The position numbers and the translations under genes are program-made. The notes under the pieces were generated by a model. The model had not been told where the DNA came from. It ran no database searches and saw nothing but the letters and a program-made list of their open reading frames with translations. DNA of 64,000 nt from Alentia gelatinosa (Eukaryota > Annelida > Polychaeta > Phyllodocida > Polynoidae), in NCBI GenBank assembly GCA_950022655.1, contig OX465580.1:45568028-45632027 (forward strand), read 5' to 3'. Shown here one piece after another: positions 1-10,810 of this stretch (its first letter is position 1; each line of letters starts with the position of its first letter).

Positions 1-1145
1 CCACAGAATGCTTTTGGCTTAACTCTTTAGCCTGAGCCCTAGTCACAGCACAAGAGGGATAAACTTCACTTATCTCCTCATCAATGACATCATCTTCTGA
101 TGACAAAGTGACTGGCTCAAGAACCATCTTTGGTTCTACAAAGACTTTTTCCCCTGCTAGATCATTTCCTAGCAACATTGATACACCGTCAACTGGCAGT
201 TCAGATTTTACTGCAACTTCAACAGACCCTGATACCAAATCAGACTCTAGTCTGATTGTGTGAAGAGGTACACTCATGAAACCACACTCAACACCACGAA
301 TAATGACATATACACCAGTGGCTGAACTTGAACTGAAAGGCAAAGCATTTTCTAAAATCATGGATTGAGATGCCCCAGTATCTCTCAAAATACGAATCGG
401 GACAGAATCTGCAGTGTCACTACCTAGAGACACATTACCTTCAAGTATAAATGGTTTGTATTCTTCTCTGACATCAGTTACCTTATCTGTAACAAATGGC
501 ACAATAACACACTCTGACTTTTTGGATGTTATGAATGCATTTGGCTTGGGCTCAGCTTTCTTCTTTTTCAGTGCCCAACACTCAGACATAATGTGACCCA
601 GTTTGTGACAGTAATGACATTTTAGACCTGAACTCCTTCCTGAGTACTCACCTTTTGGCTTCACACTAGATTTCAGATCTTTGCTATCACCACCTTTTGC
701 TCCAAGACTAGAATTGCTCCCTTGAGGTGCACTCTTCTTTTGTTTAACACTAGTCTTATGGGTTATGGCATAATCATCAGCAAGAGTGGACATTTCATGC
801 AAGGACATTACTTTCTTTTCATCGAGATAAGTCTTGAGATCATTATATGTGCAGCGCTTAAATTCTTCAACAAGGCACAGTTGTCTGAGTTTATCAAAAC
901 TATCCTCCACTTCCATAGATTTGCACCACCTGTCAAAGTACACTTCCTTTTCATGAGCAAACTCTACATAGGTTTGATTATCTTGCTTACAGTAACTCCT
1001 AAACTTCTGACGATATGCCTCTGGTACCAGTTCATAAGCCTTGAGAACAGCAGCTTTGACCTTTTCATAATCTAGACTGTCATTCAAAGACAGTGCCGAA
1101 TAAGCTTCCTGAGCTTTACCCCTCAAAACACTCTGTAACATCTTT
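1..1145 (-). CDS. Gypsy gag C-terminus, zinc knuckle and retropepsin (partial)
   Basis: One minus-strand frame stays open from about 1145 to the window edge, shifted by one frame from the upstream gag. It begins with a helical SCAN-like capsid segment containing VLKAYELVPEAYRQKFRSY. A CCHC zinc knuckle follows at about 579-620 (CHYCHKLGHIMSEC, spacing C-X2-C-X4-H-X4-C). The aspartic protease active site RDTGAS lies at 369-386, and the flap-region motif LLGNDLAG at about 160-185 is typical of Gypsy retropepsins. The knuckle binds RNA and the protease would cut Gag-Pol. There is no stop between knuckle and protease, so gag and protease are read as one polyprotein here. The protein is cut by the window edge, not by a stop. 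Confidence 0.85.
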
Positions 1146-1799
1146 TGGCCATTTCATGCTTTGGGCAACCTTCTCAAAATGTTGAAAGTACTTGTCAACC
1201 TCATTTTCATTGAATGATGGCACTAGCCGTACATCTTTACTAACATCACAAATGTTCCGTTGGTTTGTCCTCTCAGAAGCAAGCTGTAGCTCCATTTCTT
1301 TAAGCCTAAGTTCTTTGTCAGCCTGAATCCGATCATGCTCTCTTTCCTTTTCAGCCTGAATCTGAGCAAGCTCTCTCTCTTTTTCAGCCTGGACTTGAGC
1401 AAGCTCTTTTTCAGCCTGAATCCGATCATGCTCTCTTTCCTTTTCAGCCTGAATCTGAGCAAGCTCTCTCTCTTTTTCAGCCTGGACTTGAGCAAGCTCT
1501 TTTTCTGCCTGAAGTCGAGCATGTTCTACTTCTAGTTGTTTGAGTTTTATCTCTCTCTCTAAAACCTCTTTACGACCTGCTTCTGAGGGACCACTAAAAT
1601 CTGATTCATGTAAAACATCTTCTGGTAATAACTCATCATCAACCAATATTTCAACAATAGCTTTTTTCAGTTCAGCTTTTCGGCTAGACCTTTTCACATC
1701 AAGTTCTAACTCCCTAGCAATTGCTAACAATTCATCCCTTCTTAACTGTTCTAATTCCTCCACAGAGGGTGACTGTAGAAAAGCTTGGTACTTAGACAT
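1116..1799 (-). CDS. Gypsy gag, N-terminal part (coiled coil)
   Basis: A 227-residue frame opens with MSKYQAFLQSPSVEELEQL, shortly downstream of the primer-binding site, as expected for gag. Residues about 75-165 form a charged coiled coil with a tandemly duplicated block of about 31 residues (AEKERELAQIQAEKEREHDR type), visible as a roughly 93-bp DNA duplication at 1331-1515. The frame ends early at 1116, just where the sequence should run into the SCAN-like capsid region. That region continues in another minus-strand frame. Gag would form the particle that packages element RNA. The glutamine/glutamate-rich repeat is probably an oligomerisation stalk that varies in length between copies (inference). 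Confidence 0.8.
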   Translation of the reverse strand: MSKYQAFLQSPSVEELEQLRRDELLAIARELELDVKRSSRKAELKKAIVEILVDDELLPEDVLHESDFSGPSEAGRKEVLEREIKLKQLEVEHARLQAEKELAQVQAEKERELAQIQAEKEREHDRIQAEKELAQVQAEKERELAQIQAEKEREHDRIQADKELRLKEMELQLASERTNQRNICDVSKDVRLVPSFNENEVDKYFQHFEKVAQSMKWPKDVTECFEG

Positions 1800-1840
1800 T
1801 CTGATTTGTTGTACTTATCATCAAGAGAACAGTTTTTCAT

Positions 1841-1858
1841 ATCCCGGACAAGCCCCCA
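1841..1858 (-). other. Primer-binding site, tRNA-Pro type
   Basis: On the minus strand this reads TGGGGGCTTGTCCGGGAT. It matches the complement of the 3' end of animal tRNA-Pro except for one C-to-T change. It sits a few bases inside the LTR edge and about 40 bases before the gag start. This fixes the orientation and the inner LTR boundary of the Gypsy element. Confidence 0.85.
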
Positions 1859-1863
1859 ATTTC

Positions 1864-2485
1864 TGTCACGTACAGTAGCTAAGGCCTAATCCTATAGACT
1901 AGCTAACCCAGTGACAAGAAAAGAGAATTCAGAATATCTTCTATACTAAAGGAAGAAGACAGATAACCATACACAGATATGTATTAATAACATATATTAT
2001 AACAAAGTATACAGTTACATAACAATTCTCATCAACATACAAAATCATATACACTTCTGTAGTGTACATATGATATAAGTCACTCTCAGCTATTGTTCAA
2101 TGTCTCCTTGACTTGTGGATATAGATGATCCAAGTAGTTGTAGCAGTCATCAATGTCTTTTCCTCCAGTGCTGGGGAGATCATGGAGAAACCAAATCCTC
2201 AGTAAAGGCCTCTATAGCATAGAGTACTATGGTGTTTCAAGCCTGACACTGCAGTGGTGGTAATGTTAAGCAGCCTGGAGATGTTGACGCCACGGTGTCT
2301 GGGTTCCAAGTGAGCTGTGAGTTCAAATCTGCTTCCTTATATACCCTATCGGGGGTCAGTCCAAACGAAGACAGGGGACAGTTCAAACGCTGGGGGTGGC
2401 AGTCCAAACGGTTAGGCCTTGACCACTATCTAGAGCGAGGACCTGTTAGGAAGCACCCTGTGATATTCTTAATACATACATCACA
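1864..2485 (-). repeat. 5' LTR of the Gypsy element
   Basis: The inner boundary is set by the primer site: on the minus strand the LTR ends in GTGACA at 1864. The outer boundary at 2485 (minus strand TGTGATG...) is the best TG...CA match but is not confirmed, because the second LTR is outside the window. That would give an LTR of about 620 bp. A TATATA stretch near 2337-2343 could be its promoter (inference). Confidence 0.55.
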
Positions 2486-4686
2486 AACATGTTATTGTCT
2501 TTTGTCCTTTGTCGTTTGTATGTAACATGTGAATGTTTATGTTTTTTGTCTTCTGGTGGTACACTCCAGATAAATCCATCATGCAAGAATAGAATAATGT
2601 ATCAAGAACTTAAAAATCTATGAAGCATGTGATAATTATGTACAATAATATCAGGTCCCCCATCATACAAAAGATGGGGTATGAACATAATCAGTTTGGG
2701 TCTACATTCTGAAGTTATTTAAGTATCAATAGGGTGCATCTTCTGTTAACAGTCACATCAGCACAAGGGAATTCCCAAGTGTATGTGTTACTCTAGCAAA
2801 GGCTAAGATACTTTCTAGGCTCCAATCTAGAGGTTATATACCTAAAAGGCTTGTGAGATTTTTAAGAGAAACCCATGAGAGCCTATCAAATACAAAAGTT
2901 TGTAAAAACTACCAAAAATAAGAGCAAGCTCACAAAACACTCAATTGAGTACATCAAACTAACAAAAGACTATCCAGTTCAAATTATATTTGATAATTTC
3001 CCAGATAAGGAGGAAATGTTAAACCTTGCATGTTTGAAATATACTTAACTTCCGACTGGTGCATGTAATATGGGGCATAAAGAAGTCTAGCAAACACATG
3101 AAGTTACAATATAAAAAAGAGAGGCAATGAAATTACCACCGAAATGCTAGTATATTTATAACAGACAAGTGCAATAACAATCATTTCAATTCAGATTGTT
3201 CTCAGATGTATAACATGCATGTAGCCAAATATGAATATTTGATTGTTCATTGTTTGATCATCCACCTGTAAACCCCATCCAAATTGATGAGCAATAAAGA
3301 AGAGCAAAGCTCGTATTAAAAAAAAGAAAAAAAGAATACGACACCTGACGTTATGCAGAGTGCAGACATCTCAGAGTTCGGGAGTTAATTTTCACCTCGT
3401 TAACCAGGCTGTGCTATCGCCATGATTGGATACCATTACCGGAAGACTCACTAGAGCCCCACCTGTGGGCACATGCTGTAAGTAACCCAATTATCGCCCA
3501 CGCGAGGACCTGATGAATAGTCATGAGGCTGAGCGTCTCTGCGACGTCTCTTCATTCTTCATCGACTTGTGGAAAATGAAATATATTATAAAAATAGGAA
3601 ATATGGACAAACTTTAAAAAAAATTGCATGAGATTCTGTACCTCCTTAGGGGTAATTGTCGCCAACATTGCAAGTGGGGGATGGTCTCAGGGAAATGGAA
3701 CCCTACAATTCAGACGAGGAGATTGTATTCCAGTACAGATTCTCAGGAGAGTTTGTCTCAGATGAAAACCTTATGAGGCGAATGAATCCAACCGTGTGAA
3801 TTCTACTTTATATCACAAAGTGAATGCTTTGTTTCAGCATCATTCCGTCCATTCGACCATACATTATAGAACACATATCGTCTCCTTTAGACGTCATTGC
3901 CTGTCAGACGGCGTCTCTGTCATGTCATCTTATGGAACGCTTAAATCCCCATGAGTGCAGTACCATCTATAATTAAAATATCTGTTGGCAAAGAAGATGT
4001 TGATAAAATCTTAATACGAGTCTCGTTTGGATGCTTGGTGGTCTTTTCAGACTAAGTATTTGCATTACCTCATTTTTGTGAGCGGCAGATGATCTTTATT
4101 GCTGCTATGAGGCTATTTCTCTTATCTCATATGCTCCTAGTTTGTACAGGAAACTGCAGAGGAAGACTATTTGCCAGATTAACCACCTCCCTCCTGCTGG
4201 ATTCTCTGCTCATATCCTCTGGTCCTGTCATACTAGATTTTAGGCTGGTTTTAGGTGTATTTCCGGAAGGCCTCCTTTACCTTCAGTCTCATCGTGTGAG
4301 CGTCCTCTATCTATCCCTATGGTGGTTTGTGAATTGTGGTTTATAGGTATGTACACCAGCCAAATTCGGAATAAAAAGAATAGCCTGCGCATTGTCAATA
4401 TCGCGACCAACTGGTAGAGCTAAGATTGTTGCACTTATTAAGCCGGGCTTCCACCGCTTCCGACATACGCTGACATGTCTACAATGAGGCTATGATATAC
4501 ATTTTCAAGCCATAACCCTGTCTGAAGCACTCTGTCGCAGTGTGTAGGACCTGGCTTTGCACAAATAAAAAGAAGAACCATAGTAACGAAACATGCCATG
4601 AAATGAGATTCTGACCAATGCCAAAAACGTAGTGAATTCAGGCATGCTAGACGTGTCCCTTAGCGATCATTGTTGTAACGAAGAAA
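2486..4686. other. No recognisable gene
   Basis: About 2.2 kb of AT-rich sequence with only short shadow frames. A purine-rich A run at 3319-3336 may mark the poly(A) end of a decayed short retroelement, but no matching body or target duplication was found. The 85-residue frame at 4089-4346 is rich in Leu, Ser and Phe and looks like chance. Confidence 0.5.
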
Positions 4687-5592
4687 TTGAAATGTTCCCA
4701 TACTATAACCGAGCATCTAATTGGGGACTACACTAATATAGATGAGTCTAACCTAGAACAAGAAATCAGGCAGAGCTTGCTGAATAAAGCAAACACACTC
4801 ACCACCGGCCATGAACAGTGGGAAGAATGGAAAAATGTCATAGTCACTCACTTAAAAATTGGATTACCCCATGAATTAGGAGACAAAAGGGGAAAAGGCG
4901 ATTATGTTATACGTTTATTTTTAGTAAAAAGCAATAAGACAGATATAGAACAACGGAAAGCCACAATAGAGGAAATAAAATACTTGAAAAGGAAAAATAA
5001 TACAGATCTAAGGAAGGCAAAAGGAAAGGATATTGAAATAAAATAGAAAAGCATAAAAAAAGATCCCAAAAGATACTGGAAGGAAATAAACGGGTTTCTG
5101 AACCCTAAGGGGAAAGGTGACGAGCGTGTCTGCATCAGTAATGACTTCGGGGAGCAGCTTCCACTAATGGAATGTGCTGACTATGTAGATACATTCTTTT
5201 GCAAGATTGGTGAGGACCTCAACAATGCAATAGGGGAGAGTGAAATGTTAAATTATGTGCAAGGGTTAAATATAGATGGGTTTAAAATAGATGAAACAAA
5301 AATAACTGCCATAGATGTGTTTAACCTGATAAAAGATTAATGTAGAAAATTCTTCAGGAATGACTAGTATAGTATGCAAATTATTAAGGAACCTATTGTT
5401 GCGCTGTTCCGATATTTTCGTAGCCCTCTTGCACCTGCTAGTTTGAAATGGGGAATTTCCAGGGAACTGAAAACAAGGCAGAATTGGTCTGCTGCTCAAA
5501 CAGGGTGATTTAACACAAGTTGGCTACTTGCATCCAGTGGTGTACTACCCATTCCAGGCAGGTTACTGGAAAGGGTAGTACACATTAAAATT
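4687..5592 (+). pseudogene. LINE ORF2 fragment (linker and start of RT), left of the Ngaro insertion
   Basis: The frame at 4687-5046 is lysine-rich, and the following 5047-5340 frame reads YWKEINGFLNPKGKGD and CADYVDTFFCKIGEDL. These are characteristic of the segment between endonuclease and RT in Jockey/CR1/RTE-like non-LTR elements. Past a stop near 5338, frames carry SSGMTSIVCKLL and then PIPGRLLERVVH, the start of the RT fingers. The similarity stops at about 5592, exactly at the left end of the Ngaro repeat, and resumes at 10322. The copy has several stops and frameshifts and is dead. Confidence 0.75.
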
Positions 5593-5767
5593 ATATGTCT
5601 ACCTTAATATATATGATAATAAGGTTATATATTTCCTCATCGAATACACCAGAGGGCAACACTGTTCATCGCCCGTATTCTAACTCTAGGTGGCGCTGGG
5701 TGTTACCGCACCACCATAGATCCAGCACTGCCGAACCAAGACGGAGTGTTGAGTGTTGAGATTTTTT
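5593..5767 (+). repeat. Ngaro split direct repeat A1
   Basis: It begins ATATGTCTACCTTAATATA, contains GGTGGCGCTGGGTGTTACC, and ends in GAGTGTTGAGATTTTTT. It is nearly identical to A2 at 10010-10186; A2 has two extra bases (TATATTCT against TATTCT) and three or four substitutions. Confidence 0.9.
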
Positions 5768-5898
5768 ATCTACGCTTATCTACGCTTTACGGTGCCATCC
5801 GGATATATCTCCAATGGCATCACGACTAAGGTTCTGCACTATGTGCAAAACACGACATTATAAGCCGACGGGGGCAAAATGTCCGACATTATAGAAGG

Positions 5899-6882
5899 AT
5901 GACGAATCACTCAGCTAATCCAGACACGAAGCAGAGCGGTCGCCATGAGGGGCAGTCTCTAAGGAACGAAATGTTGGGTGTATATAACAACATATCTAGT
6001 TGCATGAGCAGCCTAGAGGAGTCCTTACAATCCATCGCCAACTCGCTAAGTCCCAAAGAAAAAGGTTGAAGGAAAAGCAAACCCGTCTAGCAGCAAGGAC
6101 GGGCAGCCTGCCGTGTTACCGGTCGATCAGCAGTGGTCGCGGGTGAGTGACCATGATACTACTTCGGGAGTACAGACTAACAAGGTTGACCCAAAGACGG
6201 CTACGGTGGCCAGTAGCTGCAAAAATGTGGAAATTACAGACGAATCATCGGTAGAGGAAGATCATCCTAAAGCGACTAGAAGGACAACATGTGCTAGTCG
6301 CCACACACGCTCTAAATCCAGGAGCAGACGGGAGTGGTCATCCGAGACTGTAGGAAAAGGAAAGAACGCAAATACGATTTAAAGCGATTTCTAAGCAAGG
6401 AGGATCGATCTAAACCAATGACCTTCGAATTGCTAATCAATTTGCTCACTCAGCTATCCATGGAACTTTTAGAGGATGGAAAGGACATCAAGGGTCTTTT
6501 GCGGCATGTGGCCTTTCTGACAGAAAAGGCAGATACCCGCACTTACACGACTACCGCCTTGGTGAAATACGACACCGAGGTAAGGAGGAAGGCAGTGAAA
6601 GAAGGCCTCTCAGCCTTCACAGCAGGTGACCAAGAACTTTCTACACGTTTCCTAGGGATGGAAGCAACACGAGATGTAGCAAGGAAAAAGATCCCAGCAA
6701 CAGTCAAAAAAGGCTCCACAAAGGTCAAAGGAAAGGACGGTAAACCGCTCTTGTGTATAAGTTGCCAGGAAGGGTCATGTGCTTTCAAGAACTGTCGTTA
6801 TGACCACAGGTGTGCGGCTTGTGATGCCGAGCATCCGAAGTCCGAATGCGATGCCATCAAGAGACTAAAAAGTTCTAAATGA
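5899..6882 (+). pseudogene. Ngaro gag-like protein with Cys/His motif (frameshifted)
   Basis: A start at 5899 opens a short frame (MTNHSANPDTKQSGR) with a heptad-like stretch SSCMSSLEESLQSIANSL. It then shifts frame near 6066 into 6113-6382 and again near 6370 into 6334-6882. The last part (182 residues) is helical and basic and ends with CISCQEGSCAFKNCRYDHRC followed by CAACDAEHPKSEC. This Cys/His cluster matches the style of the zinc-binding tails of DIRS/Ngaro gag proteins. The middle part has an RS-rich basic tract (RHTRSKSRSRREW). Gag would bind element RNA. Two frameshifts make this copy non-functional as read. Confidence 0.7.
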
Positions 6883-7026
6883 ACCGAGGCTCCACTGATA
6901 CCAAAAGACGTTGTTTCAGAAAACGATTGCTGTCTAGATAACGAATTTGTAGATCAATGTAAAACGAATTACCATGTCGAATATCCAGCCAAAAGTTTAC
7001 CAAAGTGTTATCGTCATGACCAGATA

Positions 7027-7464
7027 ATGGATGGTCTTGTTGAAATTGATAAAGATTATCGGAATGAAGAATCCGATAGTAGTAAACTGGATAGTAGTAT
7101 AGGAAAAGTGTGCTTTAGTCACGATGTCTCGGCATCTGGTACCGGTGTTGGCTCGAAAAATATCGTTCATTTCTGTGAATGTGGTTTATGCGATAAAGAG
7201 CAAAGTAATGTGACTATCTGTTATGGTTGTACAACCGATAACTGTAAAAGTGTTTCTCAGATCGACAATTATCGTTTTTGCATTGACGCAGGTTATGGTT
7301 TTCATTACCCCGTTTTCTATTCATGTGCTGAAGGCAGTTGTCCTTGTTGTTACACTTTTAACGATGAACGAATTCAATTACTCCCGTGTAGGTTTGCCTC
7401 AGCTGTAATATCGTTGGACGATCCATCTGATAATGCTCGTTTTATCTTGTCAGGAGTTTGTTAG
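7027..7464 (+). CDS. Cysteine-rich frame between gag and RT, unrecognised
   Basis: This intact 145-residue frame lies between gag and RT of the Ngaro element. It is acidic at the start and then has well over a dozen cysteines in pairs such as HFCECGLC, CYGC and CPCC, which suggests metal binding. I do not recognise a family. It could be the N-terminal part of the Pol protein, since the frame runs up to about 180 bases before RT-like sequence, or a separate accessory ORF. It has no stop over its length while its neighbours do. The start codon is only the first ATG in frame; the reading frame is open a little further upstream. Confidence 0.45.
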   Translation: MDGLVEIDKDYRNEESDSSKLDSSIGKVCFSHDVSASGTGVGSKNIVHFCECGLCDKEQSNVTICYGCTTDNCKSVSQIDNYRFCIDAGYGFHYPVFYSCAEGSCPCCYTFNDERIQLLPCRFASAVISLDDPSDNARFILSGVC

Positions 7465-7559
7465 GGGTTTTGATGTTTTGGACCCCAGTGACCAAACCAG
7501 CTACTATCGTGAAAATTACGATTCCATTGAATCTGGCCCTTTTTACGGGGAAATGTGTG

Positions 7560-8966
7560 ACAAGATAAAAAAAAAAACTCGCTGAAGGCAAGGTATCAGT
7601 CGCAAATTCAACTCCAGAATGTGTTCATTCGTTAGGAGCAGTATAAAAAAAGGACGGTTTGCTCCACCCTATAACAGACTGCAAACGCCCAGAAGGGCTG
7701 AGTATCAATGCTAACATGGATTCAACAGTATCACGGTTTAGATTCAAAAACATAGATATGGCAGGAGAGTTAATAACTCGCAACGGTTTCTGTGGTATAA
7801 CGGATATAAAAGATGCTTATCGAGCAGTTCACATTTCTCCTTTGCATCGAAAGTATCAGGGTTTTTCTTGGCTTTTTCCGGAAAATGAACGAATCATTTT
7901 TTCAGATAATCGCTTATGTTTTGGAGCAAAGAGCAGCCCCTTTATTTTTAATTCCGTATCCGATTTTGTGGTAGAGTATTTGGCTGGACAAGGTTATACA
8001 GGCTGTATAAATTATCTAGACGATCTTTTCGTTACGGGACCAGACCACAAAAGTGCTTTAGAAATCCAGACGGTTCTAAACAACACCTTATGCTTTTTGG
8101 GGTTGTAAATAAATCAAAAGAAATTGGTGAAACCTGCCCAACAGGTTACTTTCCTAGGCATTGATATAGACACAACCAAAATGGAGTTTTCTCTCCCAAA
8201 AGAAAAAGTGGAAAGGGCAAAAAACGAAGTTAACGACTGCTGAACGAAAAAATGGATATCTTACAAGAGTTTTGAACGAACAATAGGCTACCTCGCACAT
8301 TGTGCAACCATTATTTATGGCGGACGCACATATATGCAGGCTAGCTATGAATTTTTGAAACGACACAAAAATCATAGGCGTTTCATTCACTCAGATGAGG
8401 TTATCGCTGATTTGCGATGCTGGTATTCATTTATCGGCATCTTCAACGGTAGAACGATGATTGTGAAACAAAAAGAAACAGACTTTTTAGTTACTGATTC
8501 CTCAATGTATGGTTTCGGTGCTTTTGTTGATAACGATTTCATGTTTGGTTCGTGGGATAATAGCACTCCCACATGTATCCACACGGAAAGTTGCCCGACC
8601 ATGGACGATTTTGACAATATAATAACGGTTCTTGAACTTTGGCCGATTATAAAATCATTTTCGAGATGGGTTAATTGTTTTTCAAACAAAGTGATACATG
8701 TTTATACGGACAATACCCAAGTAAAATCGATGCTACGCACAGGCAAAAGCGCTAACGTTTCAGCTATGAGATGGCTGAGAGAGCTATATTGGATGTCAGC
8801 TGTTTACAATTTCCGTATTGTATCTCACTATATTCACACCTCCGATAACATTTTCGCAGATGCTTTGTCTCATTTAAACTCTAATTCACATGTTGATATT
8901 GCCAGGAAATGTATAAATGATTCCACGATACCATGTTGCTTTTTCAGATTGAAAAATCTACCTTGA
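7560..8966 (+). pseudogene. Ngaro reverse transcriptase and RNase H
   Basis: The fingers/palm begin about 7630 (LGAV-stop-KKDG, then RPEGLSIN) and continue in 7659-8108 with ITDIKDAYRAVHIS, CFGAKSSPFIF and the catalytic YLDD at 8013-8024. A stop at 8106 and another near 8240 interrupt the connection. The RNase H domain is in 8334-8966: TDSSMYGFGAFVD carries the first catalytic Asp, LELWPI the Glu, YTDNTQV the next Asp, and HTSDNIFADALSH the last Asp. The YLDD box and the short RNase H directly followed by a tyrosine recombinase are the DIRS/Ngaro arrangement. The enzyme would copy element RNA to DNA. All active-site residues I can see are retained, but at least three stops are present. Confidence 0.85.
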
Positions 8967-8976
8967 GAAAAAATCC

Positions 8977-9897
8977 GTGGATCTAAAAATGGCAGGATGG
9001 GCTGATTCCACCTGGATCACAAAAAAATCGCAATGGGATCGATTTTTGAACTTTTGCGAGGACTATGAACTATCGCCGTTACCGGCTACGACCGATACAG
9101 TATGCTTATATATCGCATATCTGTCTGATTTTTTATCGTACTCCTCTATCACCAATTATGTGAGTGCGATATGGTCGTTTCATGAATTTTTCGATGTACC
9201 TCACCCCCCAAAATCGTCTTATCAAATGAAAATGACCATGAGGGGTCTAAAATGAAAGTTGGGCGATAGTCCCAAGAGGTCAGAAGTTATTCTTCCTTCA
9301 CAATTGTCATTGATTTTTCACAACTTTTCGTTTAAATTTGACCAAGATTTGATTTTCTGGTTCACAGTGTGCTTGTCCTTCAGGTGTCTACTAAGGAAAT
9401 CGCACGTTACCACTTCTGTTCACACACTATTGTATTCTGATCTGAAATTAACAGATTATGGTTTTGTTTTATCAATTACGTCTTCAAAAACCATACAATA
9501 TAAAGAACGGGTCTTGAATATCCCTGTAGTTCGTTCAAACTCATGTTTATGTCCAGTATCTGTATGGGATATCATTTCAAAACGATATTTTCCTTCACAC
9601 TCGGATCCTCTGATCCTAATGGTTTCTCTCCCACAAACTTTTCTCCTTACGATTATAAGGTTTTCTACAAACGTTTAAAACTAGAATGTACTCGTATCGG
9701 TTTGAGAGGCAAGTTTACCCCTCATAGCTTGAGGAGAAGTGGAGCAACTTTTCTTTCCTCAATGGGGATACCACTTCATGAAATTAAGGACATGGGCGAT
9801 TGGCGCTCATAGAGTGTTTTATTGTATCTGAAAGATACTATGGATCATAAATTGAACAGGGATTATTCGATTGCTAAAGAGTTAACAAAGTATAATT
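8977..9897 (+). pseudogene. Ngaro tyrosine recombinase
   Basis: Residues 8977-9255 form the SAM-like core-binding domain (WITKKSQWDRFLNFC, TDTVCLYIAYLSDFL). The catalytic domain follows after a TGA at 9253-9255 with LRKSHV carrying the first catalytic Arg. Then, after a frameshift near 9600, comes TPHSLRRSGATF with the H-X2-R pair. GDWRS is followed by a TAG at about 9810 just before VLLYLKDT, which holds the likely nucleophilic Tyr. The protein ends at about 9897. The enzyme would join the circular cDNA to the genome. The order SAM-like, R, HxxR, W, Y is that of phage-integrase-type recombinases. Two stops and a frameshift make this copy inactive. Confidence 0.85.
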
Positions 9898-9908
9898 AGT
9901 TGGGCTTG

Positions 9909-10012
9909 CCGTGTGTTAACTCAATTTAACCATGAGTAATCCGCCAAGTACTACTCTGTTTGTGTTATACTTATACCTTTATACCACCATTAGTGCTATT
10001 CGCACAGTAATA
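9909..10012 (+). repeat. Ngaro split direct repeat B1
   Basis: It begins CCGTGTGTTAACTCAATTTA and ends in CGCACAGTAATAT. It directly abuts and slightly overlaps A2 and is repeated almost exactly as B2 at 10217-10321. Confidence 0.9.
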
Positions 10013-10186
10013 TGTCTACCTTAATATATATGATAATAAGGTTATATATTTCCTCACCGAATACACCAGAGGGCAACACTGTTCATCGCCCGTATATTCT
10101 AACTCTAGTTGGCGCTGGGTGTTACCGCACCACCATAGATCCAGCACTGCCGAACCAAGACGGAGTGTTGAGTGTTGAGATTTTTT
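10010..10186 (+). repeat. Ngaro split direct repeat A2
   Basis: This is the second copy of A1. It starts within the last bases of B1 and ends in a T-run. The B1-A2 junction is the expected recombination point of a circular intermediate. Confidence 0.9.
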
Positions 10187-10216
10187 TTTTATATTTTATT
10201 GTTATGTGAAATAAAT

Positions 10217-10321
10217 CCGTGTGTTAACTCAATTTAACCACGAGTAATCCGCCAAGTACTACTCTGTTTGTGTTATACTTATACCTTTATACCACCATTA
10301 GTGCTATTCGCTCAGTAATAT
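10217..10321 (+). repeat. Ngaro split direct repeat B2
   Basis: This second copy of B1 ends in CTCAGTAATAT and marks the right end of the element. About 30 bases of AT-rich sequence separate it from A2. Confidence 0.9.
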
Positions 10322-10810
10322 AGCTTTCTAGAAGGACAAAACTATTTCAGTAATAAGCAGTAATAACAGATTTAGAAAATTACAAAGGCAGATAATAACA
10401 AATTTGTTCATTGATCTCAACTGCCCTTTACGTAGACCTAGAAAAAGCATTTGACTGCGTCGACTATAAATTATTGTTGTATAAATTGGTGGAGGCAGGA
10501 GTGGGCATTAAACTCCTGAGAACTCCTGTCAGATAGAAAATGCTTCACATGGTACGGAGGGTACGAATCCGTATCACAAGAAATCAGGTATGGGGTTCCA
10601 CAGGGTTCCATACTGGGCCTTGTGCTGTTCCTCATATGTACATTAATGATTCACCAGAAGGCTTGCCTGAAAGTAAACTACTGATGTACGCAGACGAATA
10701 AGTAATGATAACAAGCGATCGAACTATTCAGGATTTAAAGAAAGGATACAGACGGCGTTAGATAAATTGTCGAACTGATATTCCTCAAATATTGGATTTT
10801 TTTCGTTCAT
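10322..10810 (+). pseudogene. LINE RT fragment, right of the Ngaro insertion
   Basis: Frames read ALYVDLEKAFDCVDY at about 10423-10470, then YGVPQGSILG, FLIYINDSPEGLPESKLLMYADE by about 10700. These are RT motifs with the catalytic Asp of the first box (DLEKAFD) and the second box (YADE, where YADD is usual). They continue the LINE that stops at 5592, with roughly the spacing expected between LLERVVH and DLEKAFD. A frameshift lies near 10520, and the frame is lost after about 10750. Confidence 0.75.

Larger units (their letters stand above)
1..2485 (-). mobile_element. Ty3/Gypsy-type LTR retrotransposon, 5' part
   Basis: Read on the minus strand this segment has, in order, an LTR, a primer-binding site, gag with a coiled coil and a zinc knuckle, and an aspartic protease. 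This is the start of a Ty3/Gypsy (Metaviridae-type) retrotransposon. Reverse transcriptase, RNase H, integrase and the 3' LTR would lie beyond the left edge. Gag carries one frameshift near 1115-1150, so this copy is probably inactive unless the shift is a sequencing error. The order gag-zinc knuckle-protease and the tRNA-Pro-type primer site are seen directly; the superfamily is assigned from domain order and gag style. BEL/Pao is less likely. Confidence 0.85.
5593..10321 (+). mobile_element. Ngaro-type tyrosine-recombinase retrotransposon, structurally complete
   Basis: The 4.7-kb element has the split-direct-repeat plan of Ngaro elements: A1 at 5593-5767, coding region, B1 at 9909-10012, A2 at 10010-10186, B2 at 10217-10321. 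A1 matches A2 over about 170 bases apart from a 2-bp indel and a few substitutions. B1 matches B2 over about 104 bases with very few differences. In between lie gag, a Cys-rich frame, RT/RNase H and a tyrosine recombinase. Elements of this class replicate through a circular intermediate that the recombinase inserts, leaving no target duplication; none is seen. Frameshifts and stops in gag, RT and recombinase mark it as decayed, although the repeats remain nearly identical. It sits inside a LINE RT domain. Confidence 0.85.
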
